Under the pieces are notes generated by a model. The model did no database searches. It worked only from the letters and a program-made list of their open reading frames with translations, and was not told where the DNA came from. DNA of 64,000 nucleotides from Deltaproteobacteria bacterium (GTDB taxonomy: Bacteria > Myxococcota_A > UBA796 > SXON01), in NCBI GenBank assembly GCA_947445035.1, contig CANFCK010000005.1, forward strand, positions 186,001 to 250,000, in the 5' to 3' direction. A program made the translations under genes and the position numbers. How positions within the stretch are numbered: the stretch's first letter is position 1; every line of letters starts with the position of its first letter. Shown here piece after piece: positions 1 through 9,087 of this stretch.

Positions 1-506
1 ACCACGTCGACCGGATCCCAACCGACGGCTACCGCGCTCCCACCATCGGACGAGCCGACGTCGGTGGCCAGGGCCGGCGCGTCGGGATTGGACACGTCTA
101 CGAACAGCAGTGCATCGGCCTGCTCGCGGGTACGCGCGTCCTCGCTGAGACGACTGGTCACCAGCAAAAGATCGTAGGGCGCCGCGTAGACCGCGCTGCC
201 GACGAACTGCGGCAGGGCCAGCGCATGCGGGTCCAACTCGCTGACCAAAACGCGGCCGGCGGCCTCGTCGAAGAGGTCGAGATCAAGGGTGAGCAGACTG
301 CCACCGGTGAAGTCGAGGAAGGGATTGGCGTTGGTGACCGCCAGCGTGTGCCCGTCAGCGAGCATCGTCAGCGACGTAGGGCCGGACAGACAGGTGCCGA
401 TCCCGAGCTGCCCGTACTCGTAGGAGCCCTCGGGATAGACGGCGCACGCCCCCACATCGGGAAGCGGATCCGATTTGACGCAGGCCAACGCGAGGAGAAG
501 GCTCAA
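1..506 (-). CDS. Lipoprotein of unknown function, 3' end beyond window
   Basis: N-terminal 168 residues of a secreted protein whose stop codon lies outside the window. The TTG start overlaps the ppdK stop (TTGA), and the protein opens MSLLLALAC, a very short lipoprotein signal with the acceptor Cys at position 9. The mature part has repeated beta-strand-like stretches with phrases such as LLFVDVSNPDAPALA, which recall beta-propeller or LVIVD-type repeat proteins, but I do not recognise a family. Overlap with ppdK suggests co-transcription. The start was chosen because it places the lipobox at the N-terminus; no basic residue precedes the Cys. Confidence 0.6.
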   Translation of the reverse strand, partial: MSLLLALACVKSDPLPDVGACAVYPEGSYEYGQLGIGTCLSGPTSLTMLADGHTLAVTNANPFLDFTGGSLLTLDLDLFDEAAGRVLVSELDPHALALPQFVGSAVYAAPYDLLLVTSRLSEDARTREQADALLFVDVSNPDAPALATDVGSSDGGSAVAVGWDPVDV

Positions 507-3142
507 ACGATGCCCAACGCGGCGTGAGCCGCAGCGAGCCGCGCGACGGGCACGCGGAACGGCGAGCACGACACGTAGTCGAGACCGATCGCGTGGAAGA
601 AGGCCACGCCGGTGGGGTCCCCGCCGTGTTCACCGCAGACGCCCAGCTTGATCCGCGGCTTCGCAGCGCGTCCTCGTGTGGCCGCCATCTTGACCAACTC
701 CCCGACACCGCTGACGTCGAACACCGAGAGCGGCGAGTTGACGAGGAGGCCCTTCACCACGTAGTCGGTGAAGAACTTGCCCATGTCGTCGCGAGAGAAT
801 CCGTACGTCATCTGGGTGAGGTCGTTGGTGCCGAAGGAGAAGAAGTCGGCGTGGGCCGCGACCTCACCCGCAAGCACACAGGCGCGCGGCAGCTCGATCA
901 TCGTGCCGACGCTGTAGTTGATGCGCACCTTGCTTTCCGCCAGCACCTCTTCCGCCGTCTCTTCGACCTGCTCGCGACAGCGCTGAAGTTCGCTCGGCAT
1001 CGAGACCAACGGAATCATGACCTCGGGCATCACGACGATGCCTTCTTTGGTCGCCAGCACCGCCGCCTCGAAGATTGCGCGCACCTGGGTGTTGTAGACC
1101 TCGGGCGTGGTGACCCCGATCCGACAGCCGCGGTGGCCCATCATCGGGTTGGACTCGTGGAGCTGCTTCAGCCGCTCCTTCAACGTTTCGACACGGGCGC
1201 CCAGGTCCTTGGCCACAGTCGAGATTTCTTCGTCGCGACTGGGCAGGAACTCGTGCAGAGGCGGATCGAGCAGCCGGATGGTGACCGGGAGCCCGTCCAT
1301 CGCCCGGAATATGTCGAGGAAGTCCTGCCGCTGGATGGGAAGGACCTGGGCGAGCGCCCGCTGACGGCTGCGTTCATCCTCAGCCAGGATCATCTGCCGC
1401 ATCGCCCGGAGCGCCGTCGGCTCGAAGAACATGTGCTCGGTGCGACAGAGGCCGATGCCGACTGCGCCTAGCCGCCGGGCGTTCGCCGCATCGGGACCGG
1501 TATCCGCGTTCGCGCGCACCTTGAGGCGCGCACGTTTGTCGGCCCAGCCGAGGAGCTTGCCCATCGCGCCGGAGTCGGTGGGCGGCGCAAGCGTCGGGAT
1601 CTCACCCTCGAAGACCTCGCCCGTTCCCCCGTCGATGGTGATCCAGTCGCCGCGCTTGATGACGGTGTCGCCAGCGTAGAAAAGTTGGCGGCCGTAGTCG
1701 ACCACGATGTCGGTACAGCCCACCACACAGGGCTTGCCCATCCCGCGGGCAACGACTGCCGCATGCGACGTCTGGCCCCCGCGCGCGGTCAGAATCCCTC
1801 GCGACAAGGTCATGCCCTGGATGTCCTCGGGGCTGGTTTCCAGCCGCACCAGCACGCACGGCTCGCCCTTTTCGGCCATTTCCTGCGCTTCTTCGCTGTG
1901 GAAGACCACGTGGCCGCTGGCGGCGCCGGGCGAAGCGTCAAGCCCCTTGGCGATGCGCTTGCGCTTGGCGTCGGGGTCGAGCACCGGGCGCAAGACCAAC
2001 TCCAAATCGGTGGCCTTGAGGCGGCCGAGCGCCTCTTCTTCGGTAATGAGCCCTTCTTCGACCATGTCGACCACGATCTGCACCCCGGCGCCGGGCGTGC
2101 GTTTGCCGTTGCGAGTCTGCAACATGAAGAGGCGCCCCTCTTCGATGGTGAACTCGATGTCCTGCATGTCCCGATAGTGGAGTTCGAGCTTCTTCTGCGC
2201 CGCGTACAGCTCGGCGTACGCCTCCGGCAAGAACTCGTCAAGCGTCTGACCGGTCGCGACACCCGCGTCGCGATTGATCGGATTGGGGTTGTGGGTGCCG
2301 GCGACCACGTCTTCGCCCTGGGCATTCGGCAACCACTCGCCGAAGAACACCTTGGCGCCGCTCTTGGGATTGCGCGTGAAACACACGCCCGTTGCCGAGC
2401 GCTGCCCCATGTTGCCGAAGACCATCGCCTGCACGTTGACCGCGGTGCCGACGTCGTCACCGATGCCGTGGGTCTTGCGGTAGTAGCGGGCCCGCTGGCT
2501 GTTGAAGCTCTTGAAGACCGCCTCGATGGAGAGCTTGAGCTGCTCACGCGGGTCGACCGGGAAGGCGCCGGCCTGTTCAGCCACGACATCTTTGAGCTTG
2601 ACGATGAGCGCCTGGAGCTCGGGAATGCTCATGTCGCGCGCCTCACGCCCGTGTGCGTGTTCCTCTACGACCTGGTGGAACCGGGTGTAGTGGATACCCA
2701 GGACGACGTCGCCGAACATGGTGATGAAGCGACGGTAGCTGTCCCAAGCGAAGGTGGCGTTGCCAGACCGCGCCGCGAGCCCATGCACCGTTTCGTCGTT
2801 GAGCCCGAGGTTGAGCACCGTGTCCATCATGCCCGGCATCGACGCCGGTGCACCCGAACGAACCGAGAACAAAAGAGGGTTTTCCGCATCGCCGAAGCGA
2901 CGGCCCATCCGCTCTTCAACCACCGCCAGCGCGGCGTTGGCCTGTTCCCACATGGTGTCGGGGTAGGCCTCGGCGTGCTTGAACCAGTGATTGCACGCAT
3001 CGGTGACGATGGTGAAACCCGGGGGCACCGGGAGTCCGATACGCGTCATCTCGGCTAGACCCGCACCCTTTCCGCCAAGGGTGCGCTTCATCGAGCCGTC
3101 GCCGTCCGCGACGCCGTTACCGAAGGAGTACACCCATTGCAT
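503..3142 (-). CDS. ppdK: Pyruvate, phosphate dikinase
   Basis: Cytosolic enzyme that interconverts pyruvate + ATP + Pi and PEP + AMP + PPi. At 879 residues it has the normal length. The N-terminal nucleotide-binding domain starts with the KGAGLAEM loop near residue 25. The phosphohistidine swivel domain carries GGQTSHAAVVARG, with the catalytic His at 460. The C-terminal PEP/pyruvate TIM barrel contains LCRTEHMFF and a terminal GVCGEHGGDP motif with the active-site Cys. The PPi it makes could be cleaved by the pyrophosphatase at the far end of the window. The ATG start fits the family N-terminus (VYSFGNG). It lies 33 bp after a small same-strand ORF and overlaps the following lipoprotein gene by TTGA. 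Confidence 0.97.
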   Translation of the reverse strand: MQWVYSFGNGVADGDGSMKRTLGGKGAGLAEMTRIGLPVPPGFTIVTDACNHWFKHAEAYPDTMWEQANAALAVVEERMGRRFGDAENPLLFSVRSGAPASMPGMMDTVLNLGLNDETVHGLAARSGNATFAWDSYRRFITMFGDVVLGIHYTRFHQVVEEHAHGREARDMSIPELQALIVKLKDVVAEQAGAFPVDPREQLKLSIEAVFKSFNSQRARYYRKTHGIGDDVGTAVNVQAMVFGNMGQRSATGVCFTRNPKSGAKVFFGEWLPNAQGEDVVAGTHNPNPINRDAGVATGQTLDEFLPEAYAELYAAQKKLELHYRDMQDIEFTIEEGRLFMLQTRNGKRTPGAGVQIVVDMVEEGLITEEEALGRLKATDLELVLRPVLDPDAKRKRIAKGLDASPGAASGHVVFHSEEAQEMAEKGEPCVLVRLETSPEDIQGMTLSRGILTARGGQTSHAAVVARGMGKPCVVGCTDIVVDYGRQLFYAGDTVIKRGDWITIDGGTGEVFEGEIPTLAPPTDSGAMGKLLGWADKRARLKVRANADTGPDAANARRLGAVGIGLCRTEHMFFEPTALRAMRQMILAEDERSRQRALAQVLPIQRQDFLDIFRAMDGLPVTIRLLDPPLHEFLPSRDEEISTVAKDLGARVETLKERLKQLHESNPMMGHRGCRIGVTTPEVYNTQVRAIFEAAVLATKEGIVVMPEVMIPLVSMPSELQRCREQVEETAEEVLAESKVRINYSVGTMIELPRACVLAGEVAAHADFFSFGTNDLTQMTYGFSRDDMGKFFTDYVVKGLLVNSPLSVFDVSGVGELVKMAATRGRAAKPRIKLGVCGEHGGDPTGVAFFHAIGLDYVSCSPFRVPVARLAAAHAALGIV

Positions 3143-3175
3143 CGAACCTGACCTCGGGTTGTCGCGCGCGGCTGA

Positions 3176-3373
3176 CTAATCCACCGCGGGCCGCCGTGCT
3201 TGTCGCAAAGGGTCCCGATCCCGCGAGAGCAGGAGTTGCAGGGCGTCGCGGAGCCCGCGAGCGTCGTCCTCCGACGGGATGTCGTCGAAGAGCACGTCGC
3301 GATCGCCCGTCTTGCTCACGACGTACGCCGTCCAGGTGACGCGGACGCCGCTGAAGAAACCCCGAAACGGCAT
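3176..3373 (-). CDS. Small hypothetical protein
   Basis: A 65-residue ORF (MPFRGFFSGV...) just upstream of ppdK on the same strand. It reads like a real small protein: a beta-strand-like start (VRVTWTAYVVS), then an acidic stretch and a helix (DARGLRDALQLLLS). The frame stays open upstream to 3526 and passes through the 12-bp repeat at 3392-3433, where each repeat supplies an in-frame ATG. Translation could therefore begin at any of several Met codons; I chose the last because the upstream part is repeat-derived and Arg/Pro-rich. No family recognised. The divergent rsmE starts at 3526. Confidence 0.5.
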   Translation of the reverse strand: MPFRGFFSGVRVTWTAYVVSKTGDRDVLFDDIPSEDDARGLRDALQLLLSRDRDPLRQARRPAVD

Positions 3374-3391
3374 GGCACGCAGTTCGCGCAG

Positions 3392-3433
3392 GGTCCGCGG
3401 CATGGTCCGCGGCATGGTCCGCGGCATGGTCCG
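3392..3433. repeat. 12-bp tandem repeat, 3.5 copies, with in-frame start codons
   Basis: The unit GGTCCGCGGCAT occurs three times without change, followed by a half unit. Read on the minus strand each unit is ATGCCGCGGACC, coding Met-Pro-Arg-Thr in the frame of the small ORF downstream of it. The array sits in the spacer between that ORF and divergent rsmE, so it may affect the start of the small ORF or simply be slippage-prone sequence. Confidence 0.8.
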
Positions 3434-3525
3434 GACGGTAGGCGCCCGGAAGAAGGATCGACACCGCGCGCAGCCATCCGCCTGCGGCCGCGGCGGCGCC
3501 GCGGCGACCTCGTTACCCCCGCCCA

Positions 3526-4254
3526 ATGAACCTCATGCTCTTCGAGCCCGGCGAACTCGACGCCCCGTTGCCCCGCGACGACGTCCGCGCCAGGCACATC
3601 GTGGGGGTGCTGCGCCTGGGCGTGGGCGCCAGGATCGATGCGGGCGTCATCGACGGCGTGGTTGGTATCGCGACACTGACTGACGTTGGCGCCTCGACGC
3701 TGCGGTTATCGTTCGAGCCCGGACTAGAGCCCCCCCCCTTGCCCGACATCACCCTGGTTGTCGGGCTCCCCCGGCCGCCGACCGCTCGCGACGTGCTCCG
3801 CGACGGGACCACGCTCGGCGTGCGCGCGATTCACTTCGTCACTCCCCAGCTCGGCGACCCCAACTACGCGACGAGCAGCCTCTGGAAGACCAGCGAGTGG
3901 CGGAAACAACTGATCCAGGGCGCGGGACAGGCCTCTTGTACCCGGCTGCCCGAGGTGACCTGGGGGCGTCGCCTCTCGACCGTGCTCGCGGCGTCGTCGA
4001 CCGCCGAGCGCATAGCGCTCCACAACGACGAGGCGGCGACGCCGCTTGCCCGGTGGCGGCGGCCAGCCGGAGGCGCCAGTGTGCTGGTCGCGATCGGCCC
4101 CGAGCGGGGGTGGGGACCGCGGGATCTTCAAGCGCTTGACGAGGGCGGCTGCACCCTGTGGCACCTCGGGCCGCGGGTCCTGAGGGTGGAGCTGGCGATG
4201 GCCGCCGCCCTGACCCTGGTCCACGCAGAAGTCGCTCGGAACGCCCCAACATGA
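3526..4254 (+). CDS. rsmE: 16S rRNA (uracil1498-N3)-methyltransferase RsmE
   Basis: SPOUT-class methyltransferase that uses S-adenosylmethionine to methylate N3 of U1498 in 16S rRNA. It has 242 residues, a usual size. The N-terminal PUA-like part includes RARHIVGVLRL near residues 21-31. The C-terminal trefoil-knot SAM site is clear: IGPERGW at 190-196 and LGPRVLRVELA at 214-224, the two most conserved RsmE motifs. Arg/Glu residues of the motifs are intact apart from the usual RVET being RVEL. The stop overlaps the cutA start (ATGA), so the two are probably translated together. ATG start. Confidence 0.93.
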   Translation: MNLMLFEPGELDAPLPRDDVRARHIVGVLRLGVGARIDAGVIDGVVGIATLTDVGASTLRLSFEPGLEPPPLPDITLVVGLPRPPTARDVLRDGTTLGVRAIHFVTPQLGDPNYATSSLWKTSEWRKQLIQGAGQASCTRLPEVTWGRRLSTVLAASSTAERIALHNDEAATPLARWRRPAGGASVLVAIGPERGWGPRDLQALDEGGCTLWHLGPRVLRVELAMAAALTLVHAEVARNAPT

Positions 4255-4562
4255 CCGACATCCGCCTGTGCCTGATGACCGCTTCGAACGAAGAGACCGC
4301 GGTGCGGCTCACCCGCGTGGTGGTCGAGGAGGGTTTGGCGGCGTGCGGGAACCTCATCCCGGGAATCCGTAGTATCTACCGATGGAAGGGGGAAGTGTGC
4401 GACGAGGCGGAGGTGCTGGTTTTGCTCAAATGCACCGCCACGCAGGTGGACGCGCTTCGGGAACGGCTGGTCGCGCTCCACCCCTACGAAGTCCCGGAAG
4501 TGCTGGTGGTGACGGTCGAGTCGGGGCACGCGGCCTATCTGGCGTGGGTGCGGGGGGTGTAG
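4251..4562 (+). CDS. cutA: CutA family divalent-cation tolerance protein
   Basis: A 103-residue CutA1-like protein, a PII-fold trimer linked to divalent metal tolerance, though its biochemical role is not settled. Family hallmarks are visible in order: GLAACGNLIPGIRSIYRWKGE near residues 25-45, a conserved Lys after a beta strand, and LHPYEVPE followed by a terminal YLAWV. The ATG lies inside the rsmE stop (ATGA), giving a standard-length CutA; an upstream in-frame extension to 4158 is coding overlap only. Forms an operon with rsmE. Confidence 0.95.
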   Translation: MTDIRLCLMTASNEETAVRLTRVVVEEGLAACGNLIPGIRSIYRWKGEVCDEAEVLVLLKCTATQVDALRERLVALHPYEVPEVLVVTVESGHAAYLAWVRGV

Positions 4563-5006
4563 CGGCACGGGGACCACCCACCCCGCGATCCGCATTGCAA
4601 GACCACATAGGTTCAACCAGCCCCTCGACCGTGGTAGCGACTTCCTCCGCGCAGGCGCTGAGTTGGAGGATGAGCTCGACGGTGGCGTCGTGGGTATCCG
4701 GCTCCCGACCTTCCTCGGCGGGGCGGGGACGTAGGTAGGGGCCGTGGGCGGCGCGAGGGGTCCGTTGTCGCGCACGTCGCGCTCTGCCTCCACGGGGAGA
4801 TCCGCCAGCAGCTCCGAGCGCCCGCGCTCCGAAGCTGTTTGCGTGGGGGCCGGGCCAAGATTCGCTGCGTTTGTGAAGCGCGATCCCCGGGTGGGGATTC
4901 ATAATACCGGCGCTCACTTGCGAGCGTACGCAAGTATTCATCCTTCTTGCTCGGTAATATCGCGATCCGCATCGCGCGGTACCCGGCGCCGGGGGGCCGC
5001 CCTCCT
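4563..5006. other. 444-bp gene-poor gap with possible coding remnant
   Basis: Lies between the 3' ends of cutA and glyS. Both strands are open in several frames, as expected from high GC. On the minus strand one frame gives ELLADLPVEAERDVRDNG and another gives ATVELILQLSACAEEVATT, which look protein-like but are out of register, so a decayed or frameshifted small gene is possible. Two short hairpins occur: ATCCCC/GGGGAT around 4883-4898 and the one listed at 4916-4935. No tRNA-like or terminator-like structure was seen. Confidence 0.4.
4916..4935. repeat. Inverted repeat ACTTGCG-N6-CGCAAGT
   Basis: A perfect 7-bp palindromic stem with a 6-base loop in the glyS-cutA gap. The core CTTGCG...CGCAAG recurs at 16698-16718 with a 7-base spacer. 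It lacks a T-run, so it is not an evident terminator; it could be an operator or a chance palindrome. Confidence 0.5.
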
Positions 5007-7049
5007 TCACCCCGTCGACAACCGCGAAAAGTCCGCCAACGTCGAAAACCTCGCCACGATCCCCCGTAACAACCCGAGCCGCGCTGCGCGTGACCCCGGC
5101 TCCTCCGCCATGACCATGACCCCGTCGAAGTAGGCGTCGACCAGCGGACGCAGCGCGACCAAGGACGCCAACTGCTCTTCGACTCGGCCCGAGGCTGGGA
5201 TGGAAACGACCGCATCCCGAAGGGCACGCCCGACCGCTTCTAACGCAGCGCCATCGAGCTCCTGGAGAGGCACGCCCTCGCCCGCATTCTGCTTGACCAG
5301 CCCCGCCACTCGCCGGAACGTGACCCGGATTGCGGCCATCTGTCCGCCCTCGGCGAGGGCGCCGAAGGCTCGCGCCCGCGCGGCGATGTCCCCGATGGAG
5401 GTGCTCCCGGTCGCGGCGATCGCCTCTACGACATCGGTGGGAACGCCCTCGCCGGAGAGCAGGGCCTTGAGGCGGGCGAGCACGAACTCGGTCAGTTCGT
5501 CGCTACCGAGAACGCCTGCGGCCGAGAAAAGTTGCGGCACGGTCGCCGACGACAGGTGCCCCATTCCGCCGAGGACGACCGCCACCACGCCGCCCGCAGC
5601 GCGACGAAGCGCAAGGGAATCCCCTCCGCCCTTGGGCGCGTGACCGGCCAGAAAAGCTGCATCCAGAAGAGTAATCCGCTCTGCCAACGACAGGGCGGCG
5701 CCCTCGGCCGACGTCGGGATGCTGTCGCCCGCGAACCGCGGGTGGTAGTGCTCTTCGACCGCCAAGGCGAGGCGAGCATCGACGTGCTCGACATCTTCGA
5801 GGAGCTTGCGTCCGACGTGGCCTTGCAGCTCGGGGAACTCGCCAACCATCAGCGTCGGGAGGTCGGATTTGCAGAGCAGGCCGGCGGCGCGGGTGCGGTC
5901 CGGATCTGCGCCACAGACGGCGGCAAGACCGGCGCCCGCCTCGGCGACCATCGCCTGCCGCTGCAACATCGTCAGCGCGCGCCCGTCGGCGCCCTTCACC
6001 TCACGCAGCCAGAGCATGCCCGACAGGCGCTTTCCATGCTCCACCAGAGGCTTTTTCGCGTCTTCACCGAAGAAGAACTTGGCGTCGTGGAAGCGGGCTG
6101 CGAGCACCCGAGCGTTGCCGCGCGCGATGAGCGCGGCGTCGCCATGGGGGTTGTTCGTCGCCACCAAGAACTGGTTGGTCAGCGCGCCGTCGCGGTACAG
6201 GGGAAAATAGCGCTGATTGACCTTCATGCTCTCGACCAAGAGCCGGGGCGGGAGCGACAGAAGCCCGGAGTCGAACTCGCCGACAATCACCGTGGGCTTT
6301 TCCACCAAGTTGGTGACTTCGTCCGCCAGGGCTTCGTCGATGTTGAGGTCGGAGCCCATGGCGGCGGCGGCTTCGGTCAGCAGGCGGACCAACCGCGCGC
6401 GTCGGGTCGCGATATCAGCGACGACGTCCCGTTCGAACAGGGCTCGTTCCCACTGGGCGGCGCTTACGACGACAAAGGGCTCGGGAAACCACAACCAATG
6501 GCCGATGCTCGTCGCCACCGTGTCCTGCCCGCACACCGTCGCCGGGATGCGGACGCCGTCCAAAACGGCGCAGACATACTGAATCGGGCGCGGGAACTGC
6601 TCGCGCCGCGTGCCCCAGCGCATCGTCTTTTTGAACGGGATGCCGAGGATGGCCGCTTCGAGGCCTGTGCCAACGAGATCGACCAAGCGCTCACCGCCTT
6701 CCATACGCACCGCGGCGATGACCTCACCCTTGGGGCCCGCCACCCGCTGCAGCGCATCGACGCCGACGCCCATCTTGCCCGCGAACGCGATGGCCGCCGG
6801 GCCCGGCACGCCGTCCTTGAACGCCGCCGCGACCGGGGGGCCGGTGACCAATCTTTCCACCCGCGGTGTCTCGGCCTGCACGTCAGAAAACGCCACGGCG
6901 ATCCGACGCGGTGTCGCCCACGAACGAGGCGCCGTCGATGCCAAAGGGCCGAGCAGCTTCGCCATCGACGCCGCAAAGCCCTCCATCGTGGAGACCACGA
7001 AGCGGGCGGGTAGCTCCTCGCACCCGATCTCGATGAACAGCTCGGCCAC
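5007..7049 (-). CDS. glyS: Glycyl-tRNA synthetase beta subunit
   Basis: Beta subunit (680 residues) of the heterotetrameric bacterial glycyl-tRNA synthetase, which charges tRNA-Gly with glycine; the beta chain binds the tRNA. The N-terminus ELFIEIGCEELPAR, the internal SMKVNQRYFPL and the KSDLPTLMVGEFPELQG segment (KADL..T.MV.EF.ELQG in the family) are characteristic. The C-terminal part resembles an anticodon-binding domain. The GTG at 7049 is chosen because it follows the glyQ stop by two bases and gives the family N-terminus; the same frame is open further upstream but only within glyQ. Operon glyQ-glyS. Confidence 0.96.
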   Translation of the reverse strand: MAELFIEIGCEELPARFVVSTMEGFAASMAKLLGPLASTAPRSWATPRRIAVAFSDVQAETPRVERLVTGPPVAAAFKDGVPGPAAIAFAGKMGVGVDALQRVAGPKGEVIAAVRMEGGERLVDLVGTGLEAAILGIPFKKTMRWGTRREQFPRPIQYVCAVLDGVRIPATVCGQDTVATSIGHWLWFPEPFVVVSAAQWERALFERDVVADIATRRARLVRLLTEAAAAMGSDLNIDEALADEVTNLVEKPTVIVGEFDSGLLSLPPRLLVESMKVNQRYFPLYRDGALTNQFLVATNNPHGDAALIARGNARVLAARFHDAKFFFGEDAKKPLVEHGKRLSGMLWLREVKGADGRALTMLQRQAMVAEAGAGLAAVCGADPDRTRAAGLLCKSDLPTLMVGEFPELQGHVGRKLLEDVEHVDARLALAVEEHYHPRFAGDSIPTSAEGAALSLAERITLLDAAFLAGHAPKGGGDSLALRRAAGGVVAVVLGGMGHLSSATVPQLFSAAGVLGSDELTEFVLARLKALLSGEGVPTDVVEAIAATGSTSIGDIAARARAFGALAEGGQMAAIRVTFRRVAGLVKQNAGEGVPLQELDGAALEAVGRALRDAVVSIPASGRVEEQLASLVALRPLVDAYFDGVMVMAEEPGSRAARLGLLRGIVARFSTLADFSRLSTG

Positions 7050-7051
7050 GC

Positions 7052-7981
7052 CTACCTCCCCAACTCGGCGCGCCGATCGACGAGCTTCATGCGGGACGTT
7101 TCCCGGTACAGCACCGCACACGCACAAGCGAGCTCGCGAACACGACGGATGTACCCCGCCCGCTCCGCAACGCTGATGGCGCCGCGCGCTTGGAGCATGT
7201 TGAAGGTGTGGGAAGCGCTCATCACGCAGTCGTAGGCGGCCAAGGGCAGCCGCGCCCCGACGAGACGCTTCGCCTCCTTCTCCCACATCACGAAGCCGTG
7301 GAACAAGTCCTCGGAGCCCCCGACTTGGGCCCCGGCAAGCACCGTGTCGAAGTTGTCGGCCGCCTGCTCCAGCTCGTTTGCCTTGAAGATGTGCCCGTAG
7401 GCGATGGCGCCCTCGTGCCCCTGGCGCCCGACCCACGTCAGCTCGTAGACGTCTTCCACATCCTGCAAATACATCGCCAACCGTTCCAACCCGTAGGTGA
7501 GCTCGGCGGGAATGTCGTCGAGTTCGATTCCGCCAACCTGCTGAAAGTAGGTGTACTGGGTGACTTCCATGCCATCCAGCCACACCTCCCACCCCAGGCC
7601 CCACGCGCCAAGCGTGGGCGATTCCCAATCGTCTTCCACGAAGCGGAGATCGTGCTTTTTCAGGTCCAGACCCAGCGCTTCGAGGCTGCCCCGGTAAAGC
7701 GCTTGGATATCGGGCGGGTTGGGCTTGATCAGCACCTGGAACTGGTGGTGGATGTTGAGCCGATTGGGGTTTTCACCATAGCGCCCATCCGCCGGACGTC
7801 GTGAGGGCTGGACGTAGGCACAGCGCCAGGGGCCCGGATCGAGGCTGCGCAAGAAGGTGGCCGGGTGAAAAGTGCCCGCCCCCACCGGCGCGTCGTAGCC
7901 CTGGAGGATCGCGCAGCCGTGTCCTGCCCAGTAGGTCTGGAGCCGAAAAATGATGTCCTGGAACGAGAGTCGTTCGACCAT
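7052..7981 (-). CDS. glyQ: Glycyl-tRNA synthetase alpha subunit
   Basis: Catalytic alpha subunit (309 residues) that activates glycine with ATP in the class II alpha2beta2 glycyl-tRNA synthetase. The start [26 protein letters not shown] matches the family, followed by [28 protein letters not shown] and [21 protein letters not shown], all highly conserved alpha-subunit motifs. Length is typical. First gene of the glyQ-glyS operon; 110 bp separate its ATG from the divergent secreted-protein gene at 8092, leaving room for promoters in both directions. Confidence 0.97.
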   Translation of the reverse strand: MVERLSFQDIIFRLQTYWAGHGCAILQGYDAPVGAGTFHPATFLRSLDPGPWRCAYVQPSRRPADGRYGENPNRLNIHHQFQVLIKPNPPDIQALYRGSLEALGLDLKKHDLRFVEDDWESPTLGAWGLGWEVWLDGMEVTQYTYFQQVGGIELDDIPAELTYGLERLAMYLQDVEDVYELTWVGRQGHEGAIAYGHIFKANELEQAADNFDTVLAGAQVGGSEDLFHGFVMWEKEAKRLVGARLPLAAYDCVMSASHTFNMLQARGAISVAERAGYIRRVRELACACAVLYRETSRMKLVDRRAELGR

Positions 7982-8091
7982 GACCAGCCCGAAGGGCGGC
8001 GAGCTAACAACAAACGGCGACCCACGACGCCGATTCCCACTCCGCTTGGGTCCCGCGGCGCCGGGTTAGTCAACCACCAAAAGAGGTCCCC

Positions 8092-9033
8092 GTGCTCCTG
8101 CTGCTCGCCGCCACCCTCGCCTTCGCCGAGCCCGTCCAGGCAGATGTGGTGCTCGACGACGGGCAGATCTTGCGCGGCATCGTCGAGCGGCAAGACGACG
8201 GCTCGGTCATCCTCACCCTGGGCAGCGGCACGATGCTGCGTTTTCCGGGGGTCGCGGTCCGCGAGGTCCGTCCCATCGACCCCAACGCGCCCGCGCCAAC
8301 GTCGGCGCCCGCGCCCACGTCCTCGACCGACCCACTCCCCCTCCCTGGCGTCGCGCCAGGACAGCGGAGCACGGCCGGCGGATACGAGCCGGACCCAAAC
8401 CGCAGCCGCTACCTTTACAGCCCCTCGGCGTACGCGCTCGGGCGCGGCCGCGGCTACGTCTCCCAGAAAGAGCTGATCATCACCGAGGCGGCGTTCGGCA
8501 TCACCGACTTCTGGGACATCCAGGCGGGGACCAGCGTCATTACCCTGGCCATCCCAGGCGGGGCGTTCGGCCTGGTCGGCACCAAGCTTTCCCTCCCGGT
8601 CGGTGACAACATCCACCTTGCAGCCGGCGGTCAGGCGCTCTTCACGTCAAGTCCGGCGATCCTTCTTGGCTTCGGCACGTTCACCTACGGCCCAGAGGAT
8701 CGACACGTGTCCGTGAGTGTGGGCGGGCTTACGACCATCATCGACGGCATCGCGGGGGCCCCGACCGGCTTGATCGCGACGGTGAGCGGTAGCTACCGGT
8801 TGGGTCCGAAGACCGCGCTGGTCACCGAGAACTGGATCCTCTTCGGCGGGGCGCTCAGCCCCAGCGGTGGCGACATCTTCGTCGTGCCGTCGCTCGCTGT
8901 GCGCCTTTTCGGACCGAGCTTCGCCACCGATCTGGGCTTGGTGCCGATCATCACCGGTGCCTCCGATGTGCCGGTCATTCCGATCCCCTGGATCGGTTTT
9001 ACCTGGAACTGGGCGCTCCCGTACGCGGACTGA
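8092..9033 (+). CDS. Secreted or outer-membrane protein of unknown function
   Basis: A 313-residue protein with a short Sec-type signal (MLLLLAATLAFA). An N-terminal beta-rich segment (VVLDDGQILRGIVERQDDGSV) resembles small beta-barrel domains that follow signal peptides. Then comes a Pro/Ala/Thr-rich linker at about 75-100 and a C-terminal domain of alternating Gly-rich strands with the look of an outer-membrane barrel (TEAAFGITDFWDIQAG, GFTWNWALP). The GTG start has an AGAGG ribosome site eight bases upstream. It is followed by another secreted-protein gene 54 bp downstream. No function assigned. Confidence 0.72.
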   Translation: MLLLLAATLAFAEPVQADVVLDDGQILRGIVERQDDGSVILTLGSGTMLRFPGVAVREVRPIDPNAPAPTSAPAPTSSTDPLPLPGVAPGQRSTAGGYEPDPNRSRYLYSPSAYALGRGRGYVSQKELIITEAAFGITDFWDIQAGTSVITLAIPGGAFGLVGTKLSLPVGDNIHLAAGGQALFTSSPAILLGFGTFTYGPEDRHVSVSVGGLTTIIDGIAGAPTGLIATVSGSYRLGPKTALVTENWILFGGALSPSGGDIFVVPSLAVRLFGPSFATDLGLVPIITGASDVPVIPIPWIGFTWNWALPYAD

Positions 9034-9087
9034 CCGGACACCGATGCTACCATCGAGCCGGCATGCTACCATCCAGCCGGGGGCGCC

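Noticed and set aside
1685..3058. 457-codon plus-strand ORF
   Set aside because: It lies fully antisense to ppdK, which has all family motifs, and its translation is His/Arg-rich with no domain.
3392..3433. CRISPR array
   Set aside because: The 12-bp units are directly adjacent with no spacers.
7050..7628. Extended N-terminus of glyS
   Set aside because: This part of the open frame overlaps glyQ in another frame; the GTG at 7049 gives the family N-terminus.
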